DNA of 6,820 nt from Methylocystis sp. (GTDB lineage Bacteria; Pseudomonadota; Alphaproteobacteria; Rhizobiales; Beijerinckiaceae): the NCBI GenBank assembly GCA_023253795.1, contig JALRFG010000107.1, forward strand, positions 1-6,820. Reading direction: 5' to 3'. Below the pieces are notes generated by a model. It saw only the letters and a program-made list of their open reading frames with translations. It was not told the DNA's origin and did not search any database. How positions within the stretch are numbered: position 1 is the first letter of the stretch; each line of letters opens with the position of its first letter. Below, one piece after another: positions 1-5,278 of the stretch. The position numbers and the translations under genes are program-made.

Positions 1-1
1 C

Positions 2-337
2 AACACGCGCGTTTCGAAACGCTACGACAATCTCTCGCCACCGGTGCTGCGCGCCCTGGAGCGCGTCGCCGACGCCGGCAAGCGCGCCAATACGCCGGTG
101 ACGCTCTGCGGCGAGATGGGCGGCCGACCGCTGGAGGCGCTGGCGCTGCTGGCGCTGGGCTATCGTTCGCTGTCGATGTCGCCTTCCGCCATCGGCCCGG
201 TGAAATCGATGATCCTCGATCTCGATCTCGACGAAGTTCAGGTTTTTCTTGCGACCCTGCTCGCTGACGACGATGGAACGCCGTCGCTGCGCGAGCAGCT
301 GCGCGATTATGCGCTGTCGCGCGACATCGCCCTGTAG
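2..337 (+). CDS. ptsP: PEP-protein phosphotransferase of the nitrogen PTS (enzyme I-Ntr), C-terminal fragment
   Basis: Only the last 111 codons are in the window; the reading frame is open to the left edge and ends at a TAG. Enzyme I takes phosphate from phosphoenolpyruvate and passes it to the HPr-like protein NPr in the cytoplasm, starting a regulatory relay that links nitrogen and carbon status rather than importing sugar. The visible part is the end of the PEP-binding TIM barrel: TPVTLCGEMGGRPLEAL followed by a GY.SLSMSPSAIGPVK stretch. The Cys of LCGE (bases 107-109) matches the conserved active-site cysteine of enzyme I. The N-terminal GAF and phosphohistidine domains would lie upstream. 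I chose ptsP over a sugar-type ptsI because ptsP directly before prfA is a familiar alphaproteobacterial order and the C-terminal wording fits. The gap to prfA is 75 bases, so the two could share a transcript. Confidence 0.9.
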   Translation, partial: NTRVSKRYDNLSPPVLRALERVADAGKRANTPVTLCGEMGGRPLEALALLALGYRSLSMSPSAIGPVKSMILDLDLDEVQVFLATLLADDDGTPSLREQLRDYALSRDIAL

Positions 338-412
338 CGACACGATCGCGCTTGCCTCTCGTCTGTTCTTCCCGCCTTTCCTTCCCGTTTATTTCTTGCC
401 GCCCGGTTCAAA
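338..412 (+). other. Pyrimidine-rich leader between ptsP and prfA
   Basis: This 75-base gap is dominated by C and T from about 353 to 402, with TTCTTCCCG and TTTCCTTCCCG runs, and has no purine-rich ribosome binding site before the prfA ATG. I see no clear promoter boxes or terminator hairpin. A pyrimidine-rich leader without a Shine-Dalgarno site fits initiation assisted by ribosomal protein S1, but that is inference. Confidence 0.4.
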
Positions 413-1483
413 ATGTTCGCACAAGACAAGCTTGATCTCATTTTGCGTCGTTACGACGAGCTCGGCGAGAAACTCTCCTCGGGCGCCGATGGGCAGACGT
501 TTGTCGCGCTGTCGCGCGAACGCGCAACGCTTGATGATGTCGTAGCGGCGATCATCGCCTGGCGCGGCGCGCAACGTGAGGTCGACGATCTTGCCGCGCT
601 CGCCGCCGATCCCGCGCTCGACGCCGAGATGCGCGCGTTGGCCGAAGCTGAGGTCGCTCCGGCGCAGGAAAAACTTGCTGCGACCGAACAGGCGCTGCGA
701 CTGGCGCTATTGCCGAAAGATGAAGCCGACGAAAAAGGCGTCATTCTCGAAGTGCGCGCCGGCACCGGCGGCGACGAGGCGGCGCTCTTCGCCGGCGATT
801 TGTTTCGCGCCTATCAGAAATATGCGGCGCTTCAGGGCTGGCGCGTCGAACTCGTATCGGAAAGTCCCGGCGCGCTCGGCGGCTATAAGGAAATCGTCGC
901 CGAAATCGTTGGACGCGGCGTTTATGGCCGGCTGAAATTCGAATCCGGCGTGCATCGCGTGCAGCGCGTGCCCGCGACTGAAACGCAGGGGCGCATTCAC
1001 ACCTCCGCCGCCACCGTCGCGGTTTTGCCGCAAGCGGAAGAGGTCGATATCGACATCGACGACAAGGATTTACAGATCGAGACCATGCGCGCCGGCGGCG
1101 CCGGCGGCCAGCATGTCAACAAAACGGAGTCGGCGATCCGCATCACCCATTTGCCGAGCGGCATTGTGGTGATGATGCAGGAAGAACGTTCGCAGCATCG
1201 CAACCGCGCCAAGGCGATGGGCGTGCTACGTTCACGGCTCTACGACGCCGAACGCCAGCGGCTGGATCGCGAGCGCTCCGATGATCGCAAGCAGCAGGTG
1301 GGTTCAGGCGACCGCTCGGAACGCATCCGCACCTATAATTTTCCGCAGGGCCGCGTCACCGATCATCGCATCAATCTGACGCTCTACAAACTCGATCGGG
1401 TGATGGAGGGCGAGATGGACGAACTCATTGAGGCGCTGATCACCGATCATCAGCAAAAATTGCTGGCGCAGGGCGAGGGGTGA
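413..1483 (+). CDS. prfA: Peptide chain release factor 1 (RF1)
   Basis: Complete 356-residue protein, close to the usual 355-360 for RF1. It reads UAA and UAG in the ribosomal A site and triggers hydrolysis of peptidyl-tRNA. The N-terminal coiled region (about 1-105) is followed by the RAGTGGDEAALFAGDL segment (115-130), the stop-codon reading tripeptide PAT in RVPATE (187-189), which marks RF1 rather than RF2, and the catalytic GGQ loop in RAGGAGGQHVNKTESA (GGQ at 231-233). The later SERIRTYNFPQGRVTDHRI block (302-320) is also typical. The ATG at 413 gives the expected RF1 N-terminus (MFAQDKLDLIL), although no purine-rich ribosome binding site precedes it; the leader is strikingly pyrimidine-rich instead. 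Its own stop is UGA, which RF2 reads. The usual partner prmC does not follow; a minus-strand gene ends 10 bases downstream. Confidence 0.98.
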   Translation: MFAQDKLDLILRRYDELGEKLSSGADGQTFVALSRERATLDDVVAAIIAWRGAQREVDDLAALAADPALDAEMRALAEAEVAPAQEKLAATEQALRLALLPKDEADEKGVILEVRAGTGGDEAALFAGDLFRAYQKYAALQGWRVELVSESPGALGGYKEIVAEIVGRGVYGRLKFESGVHRVQRVPATETQGRIHTSAATVAVLPQAEEVDIDIDDKDLQIETMRAGGAGGQHVNKTESAIRITHLPSGIVVMMQEERSQHRNRAKAMGVLRSRLYDAERQRLDRERSDDRKQQVGSGDRSERIRTYNFPQGRVTDHRINLTLYKLDRVMEGEMDELIEALITDHQQKLLAQGEG

Positions 1484-1493
1484 CCCGCACGAA

Positions 1494-1916
1494 TTATTGC
1501 GACATGTCCGGCGGCGACGGGTCTCCGCCACTGTTTTGTTCCGGCTCGCGCAGTTTCTTCGCCATCCATATCTGGCTTTTGCCATCGCATTGAGAGCTGC
1601 CGTTAGACGCTTCGCTATTTTCAGATGCCGTCCCTTTGAGCCTGTAATCACACATTATCCCGTTGCTGGGAGATTGACGCTCCAGAACGAATTCATCGTT
1701 CTCCCGCTTTCCGCTGACAAAATAGGTCACGGGCTCGCCGGCGGAATCGAACATCTCGGCCCAGCCGCTCATTTCGTCGCCGTTCAATGTCATCGTCCAG
1801 ACGCCACGCGTATCGCCAGATGGACCCTCGGCGACGCTCCATCTTTCCTCTGCGGCGTTGGCGGCGGGTAACGACAGCATCAGCAGCGCTGCGCCGGGCA
1901 GGAGCGCTTTTCTCAT
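1494..1916 (-). CDS. Small exported protein of unknown function
   Basis: A 140-residue protein that I do not recognise. It begins with a clear Sec-type signal peptide: MRK, a hydrophobic run ALLPGAALLMLSLP, and a signal peptidase I site ANA before AEERW (cleavage after about residue 21), so the mature protein of about 119 residues is likely periplasmic or secreted. The mature part alternates polar and hydrophobic residues (GVWTMTLNGDEMSGWAEMF, then VTYFVSGKRENDEFVLE), suggesting a small beta-rich fold. It has two cysteines (89 and 110) that could form a disulfide. The tail (123-140) is Pro/Ser/Asp-rich and probably disordered. I chose the ATG at 1916 because GGAGA lies a good distance upstream and it puts the signal peptide at the N-terminus. 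An in-frame ATG at 1952 overlaps the upstream tadG-like stop as ATGA but lacks a visible ribosome binding site; it would add 12 residues. Probably cotranscribed with the tadG-like gene. Confidence 0.75.
   Translation of the reverse strand: MRKALLPGAALLMLSLPAANAAEERWSVAEGPSGDTRGVWTMTLNGDEMSGWAEMFDSAGEPVTYFVSGKRENDEFVLERQSPSNGIMCDYRLKGTASENSEASNGSSQCDGKSQIWMAKKLREPEQNSGGDPSPPDMSQ
1510..1538 (+). terminator. Possible weak terminator downstream of prfA
   Basis: GGCGG (1510-1514) can pair with CCGCC (1525-1529), with two further pairs (GA with TC) inside after one mismatch and a CGGG loop; ACTGTTTTGTT follows. The T-run starts a few bases late, and the hairpin lies inside the 3' end of the convergent small exported gene, so this is only a candidate. 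No better terminator is visible in the 10-base gap between the two convergent genes. Confidence 0.25.
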
Positions 1917-1948
1917 GCGCGTTTTCTCCGGGAATGTTGGCGTCCTGT

Positions 1949-3529
1949 TCATTTGACGAGCCGTAGGCGCGTTAGATTGGAGCCGATGGCTTGGAAAGCG
2001 TCAGCGAGGGCGTGGGCATTGCCGGCCTCGAAATAATTAGCGTCGTCGCTTGCGCAATTCGTCAACGTCGCTTGCGTCTCGCCATCCTTGATCATGAAGG
2101 CGATGGTGAAAATCTTGATGCCTTTCGCCTTGATGTTCTCGCAGACGGTTTTCAGTTTGGCGTTGGCGGCGACGCGATCGGTTTTCTCGTGGCGGCCCTC
2201 GGCGTCATAGGAAGCAGATTTGGTGCTGTAGCCGTCGGTCATCAGCACAATGTATTTGTCCGCCTGGCCATAGGGCCAGCCAGGACGCTCAGAACCGTAT
2301 TTTTTAAGGCCAGCTGTGTCTGATTTGGTGACATCCGTGCCGGTCCATCCGGCGACAGGTTTTTCAGGAGAAAGAACGCGCCAGCCCCACAGCAGCCCTG
2401 GCGCGATATAGGTCGTCTGATCAAAGGTCAGACTATCCAGAGCCGTGTATAGATTTTGTTCCGCGTTTGAATTCCATTCATAAAAATTTTCGGTCTTGTA
2501 ATATATATTCCCGTTTCCGTTGAGATAAAGAATGCGGGTCGCAGGACAAGCGACCGAAAACACCGCCGGGACCTTGTTGTTTTCGTCAGCCAGATCTTTC
2601 TCGTCCGAACTGTTGTCTCTGGAGCCGACGCAGCCTTTCCAGGAGATTGTTGTTGTGGTCGGGCCTGTGCAGCCGGCCTTGACCTCTTCATATTGACCGG
2701 TTCCTTCGCATTGCTGCGAGGTGCAATCATAGGACTCGCCATCGAGCGCGCAGGTTTTGGAAACAGTCGTGCACTTTTGAATTTCTCTCTGGCTCGCGTC
2801 GTGGCAGGATTTTTCAGTTTTTTTGATGATATCGTCGGTGCTGGTCAGCCACGAAACGCCAATTTTGGTTTGGCTCCAGAAGATCTTGTCGCCGACATTG
2901 ACGTAATTGTTGAACGGCACCAGCGCTACGCGGACATAGGGGTTGGGCGAACCGTCGGGATTATTCATCACCTTATGGATGAAATCCTTCGCCGCCTGTA
3001 TGGCGGCTTGCTTGCGTCCCTGAAAGTTCATCGAGAAGGTTGTGTCGAAGACGATGGCGATCTCGCGCAGTTTACCTGCCGGCCCGACCGTCGCCGTCGC
3101 CCCGATATCGATTGAATAAATGCCGGCGAGACCGAGCAGAAAGGTCGGAACCGAGGTTTTGGCTGCGACGGTCATCGTGCCCTTCACCCAGTCGGGCGTG
3201 GTTGTGGTGGTGACGGAAAGGTCCTGGCTCTTGTTGAAATTTTGCTCAATATAATTTTGCGCGACAGTCGACAGCAAAGTGTCGTCTTTGCGCTTTGCTA
3301 TGCTCGAGGAGTGGATGGTGTCCCATCCCGAAGCGTCGTTCGCCGCCGCCGCCATCGCCGCCAGCGCGGCCGAATCCACCACCTGCTGAAGTTCGCTGCG
3401 CATCACCATGATGCGGCCGAAATCGATGGCGCCGCCCGTGGCCAGCAACATGGGGATCAGGGCCAATGCTGTAAGAATGGCGACCGCGCCGCGACGGTCG
3501 GCGAAGAAACGAGAGAAACGATTTGTCAC
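1949..3529 (-). CDS. TadG-like membrane-anchored von Willebrand factor A protein
   Basis: A 526-residue protein resembling TadG of Flp/Tad pilus systems, which is anchored in the inner membrane with most of the chain in the periplasm and contributes to pilus assembly or anchoring. After a basic start (FFADRRG) comes one membrane segment (about 15-33) and the TadE/TadG-like DFGR..V.RSELQQVVDSAALAA region (36-58). A von Willebrand A domain follows: IAIVFDTTFSM (157-167) carries the metal-site D162-x-T164-x-S166, and MTDGYST (430-436) supplies another metal-site loop. Between them lies a cysteine-rich insertion (C242, 253, 260, 269, 274, 287, 300, 328). WKGCV, CPATRIL, IAPGLLWGWRVL and the C-terminal AFQAIGSNLTRLRLVK are wording I associate with alphaproteobacterial TadG. 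The start is GTG 3529, preceded by GGAG with a 6-base spacer. In-frame ATG 3547 and TTG 3580 have worse sites. No other tad gene is in the window, and the gene is more AT-rich than its neighbours. Confidence 0.85.
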   Translation of the reverse strand: MTNRFSRFFADRRGAVAILTALALIPMLLATGGAIDFGRIMVMRSELQQVVDSAALAAMAAAANDASGWDTIHSSSIAKRKDDTLLSTVAQNYIEQNFNKSQDLSVTTTTTPDWVKGTMTVAAKTSVPTFLLGLAGIYSIDIGATATVGPAGKLREIAIVFDTTFSMNFQGRKQAAIQAAKDFIHKVMNNPDGSPNPYVRVALVPFNNYVNVGDKIFWSQTKIGVSWLTSTDDIIKKTEKSCHDASQREIQKCTTVSKTCALDGESYDCTSQQCEGTGQYEEVKAGCTGPTTTTISWKGCVGSRDNSSDEKDLADENNKVPAVFSVACPATRILYLNGNGNIYYKTENFYEWNSNAEQNLYTALDSLTFDQTTYIAPGLLWGWRVLSPEKPVAGWTGTDVTKSDTAGLKKYGSERPGWPYGQADKYIVLMTDGYSTKSASYDAEGRHEKTDRVAANAKLKTVCENIKAKGIKIFTIAFMIKDGETQATLTNCASDDANYFEAGNAHALADAFQAIGSNLTRLRLVK

Positions 3530-3645
3530 AATCGACTCCGGAAACATCACGCGCCGGACGTCATAAGCCCGGCCGGTCAACCTCTCTCAGGTTGACATTC
3601 CGGAAGCTTGAGCGCAACCATTTATCGTTATTATTTGTCGCCTGT
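3530..3645 (-). promoter_or_regulatory. purH-tadG intergenic region with inverted repeat and AT-rich patch
   Basis: This 116-base gap holds two visible signals. First, a perfect 8-base inverted repeat, GTCAACCT-5 bases-AGGTTGAC, at 3576-3596; no T-run follows it on either strand, so it looks more like a protein binding site or leader hairpin than an intrinsic terminator. Second, an AT-rich patch at about 3617-3636 (minus strand AAATAATAACGATAAAT) in otherwise GC-rich DNA, the kind of place where a promoter for the tadG-like gene would sit. I could only fit weak -35/-10 matches (about four of six each), so no precise promoter is claimed. The start-deciding GGAG for GTG 3529 is at 3536-3539. 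Confidence 0.35.
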
Positions 3646-5238
3646 TCAGTGGCGGAAATGCCGCAGACCGGTGAAGACCATGGCGAGGCCCTGAGCGTCG
3701 GCGGCGGCGATCACATCGGCGTCGTTCACCGAGCCGCCCGGCTGGATCACGGCCGTCGCGCCGGCTGCGGCGGCGGCGAGCAGGCCGTCGGCGAAGGGGA
3801 AAAAGGCGTCCGAGGCGACGACCGACCCTCTGGCGAGGCTCTCCGGCAGGCCGGCGGCCTGCGCCGCCTCCTGCGCCTTATGGGCGGCGGTGCGCGAGCT
3901 GTCGACGCGCGACATCTGTCCAGCGCCGATCCCGACCGTTGCGCCGTCCTTCGCATAGACGATGGCGTTGGACTTCACATGTTTCACCACACGCCAGGCG
4001 AATTTCAGATCCGCCAGTTCGCGCGCGTCGGGCGCGCGGCGCGTCACGACGGTCAGATCAAGATCGTCGATCACGGCGTTGTCGCGCGATTGCGCCAGAA
4101 AGCCGCCGGCGACGCTGCGAAAGGCGAGGCCCGGCGCGCGCGGATCAGGCAGGGAGCCGGCGAGCAGCAGCCGTAAATTCTTTTTGGCGCCGATCATCTC
4201 GATGGCTTCGGCGTCGGCGTCGGGCGCGATGATCACCTCAGTGAAAATCTTCACGATCTCGCGCGCTGTTACGGCGTCGAGCTTGCGGTTAAGCGCGACG
4301 ATGCCGCCGAACGCCGAAACCGGATCGCAAAGCAGCGCTTTTTGATAGGCCTCCACAAGCGTCGCAGCTTCGGCGACGCCGCAGGGATTGGCGTGTTTGA
4401 CGATGGTGACCGCCGCCGTGCGCGCCGGATCGAATTCAGCGACGCATTCATACGCGGCGTCGGTGTCGTTGATGTTGTTGTAGGAGAGTTGTTTGCCCTG
4501 CGCCTGTCGCGCGGTGGCGACGCCGGGTCGCCCGTCGTCCATGCGATAAAAGCCCGCCGATTGATGCGGGTTTTCGCCATAGCGCATTTCGCCGGCGAGA
4601 CGGCCGCCAAAGGCGCGCACCGGCGGCGTCGCCGCGTCGATCTGCGTCGCCAGCCAGTTGGAGATCGCCGCGTCATAGGCGGCGGTGCGCGCGAAAGCTT
4701 TTTGCGCCAGTCGCCGACGCGTCGTCAGCCGCGTCGCGCCGCCGGAATCGTTCATCTCGGCAGTGAGCGCGGCGTAGTCGTCCGGATCGACGACCACGGC
4801 CACGTCGTCGTGATTTTTCGACGCCGCGCGGATCATCGCCGGACCGCCAATGTCGATGTTCTCGACGCATTCCTCATAGGGCGCGCCTTTGGCGAGCGTC
4901 GCTTCGAAGGGGTAGAGATTCACCACAAGCAGATCGATCGGGCGAATGTCATGCGCCAGCATCGCCGCTTCATGTTCGGGATTCTCGCGGATCGCCAGCA
5001 GGCCGCCATGCACTTTCGGATGCAGCGTCTTCAGTCGTCCGTCCATCATCTCCGGAAACTGGGTGAGATCGGAGATGTCGCGCACCGGCAATCCGGCGTC
5101 GGCCAGCGCCTTGCGCGTGCCGCCGGTCGAAACCAGTTCGACGCCATGCGCGACCAGCGCGCGGGCGAAGTCGATCAGGCCGGTTTTGTCCGACACGGAG
5201 AGAAGCGCGCGCGCGATTTTTCGCTGATCGACCGGCAT
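3646..5238 (-). CDS. purH: Bifunctional AICAR formyltransferase / IMP cyclohydrolase
   Basis: Complete 530-residue protein catalysing the last two steps of de novo purine synthesis: AICAR is formylated with 10-formyl-tetrahydrofolate to FAICAR, which is cyclised to IMP. The N-terminal IMP cyclohydrolase (MGS-like) domain shows ALLSVSDKTGL (11-21), STGGT (37-41) and DGRLKTLHPKVHGG (66-79). The AICAR transformylase part shows RYGENPHQ (219-226), QGKQLSYNNINDTDAA (247-262), the catalytic Lys-His pair in VKHANPCG (K281, H282), DPVSAFGG (305-312), VKSNAIVY (421-428), ASDAFFPF (475-482) and the classic ending VFTGLRHFRH. The ATG at 5238 gives MPVDQRKIARALLSVSDKTG and has AAGGA seven bases upstream. 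The open frame runs on to 5475, but the extra 79 residues are Pro/Arg-rich, overlap the preceding gene and have no family match. It lies 40 bases after the heparinase-family gene and is probably cotranscribed. Confidence 0.98.
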   Translation of the reverse strand: MPVDQRKIARALLSVSDKTGLIDFARALVAHGVELVSTGGTRKALADAGLPVRDISDLTQFPEMMDGRLKTLHPKVHGGLLAIRENPEHEAAMLAHDIRPIDLLVVNLYPFEATLAKGAPYEECVENIDIGGPAMIRAASKNHDDVAVVVDPDDYAALTAEMNDSGGATRLTTRRRLAQKAFARTAAYDAAISNWLATQIDAATPPVRAFGGRLAGEMRYGENPHQSAGFYRMDDGRPGVATARQAQGKQLSYNNINDTDAAYECVAEFDPARTAAVTIVKHANPCGVAEAATLVEAYQKALLCDPVSAFGGIVALNRKLDAVTAREIVKIFTEVIIAPDADAEAIEMIGAKKNLRLLLAGSLPDPRAPGLAFRSVAGGFLAQSRDNAVIDDLDLTVVTRRAPDARELADLKFAWRVVKHVKSNAIVYAKDGATVGIGAGQMSRVDSSRTAAHKAQEAAQAAGLPESLARGSVVASDAFFPFADGLLAAAAAGATAVIQPGGSVNDADVIAAADAQGLAMVFTGLRHFRH

Positions 5239-5245
5239 CAGTGCA

Positions 5246-5262
5246 TCCTTGTTTCCGAAACA
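5246..5262 (-). promoter_or_regulatory. purH ribosome binding site with abutting 13-base palindrome
   Basis: AAGGA at 5246-5250, seven bases before the ATG at 5238, fixes the purH start. Immediately upstream and sharing one base is a perfect palindrome, TGTTTC-C-GAAACA on the plus strand (5250-5262). It could be an operator or a small structure affecting translation, but arms of six bases can arise by chance in a window of this size, so only the ribosome binding site is firm. Confidence 0.5.
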
Positions 5263-5278
5263 GACGCCGTCGCGGCTA

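Noticed and set aside
1480..1560. Possible remnant of prmC overlapping the prfA stop
   Set aside because: The frame starting with GTG at the prfA stop gives no PrmC-like N-terminus, and the minus-strand exported gene explains this DNA.
3576..3596. Intrinsic terminator after purH
   Set aside because: The stem is good, but no T-run follows on the minus strand (GGCCGG follows), so it does not fit a Rho-independent terminator.
3523..4176. 217-codon plus-strand frame across the tadG-purH gap and the purH 3' end
   Set aside because: Mostly antisense to purH, Gly/Arg/Ala-rich, with no family match; it is a by-product of GC bias.
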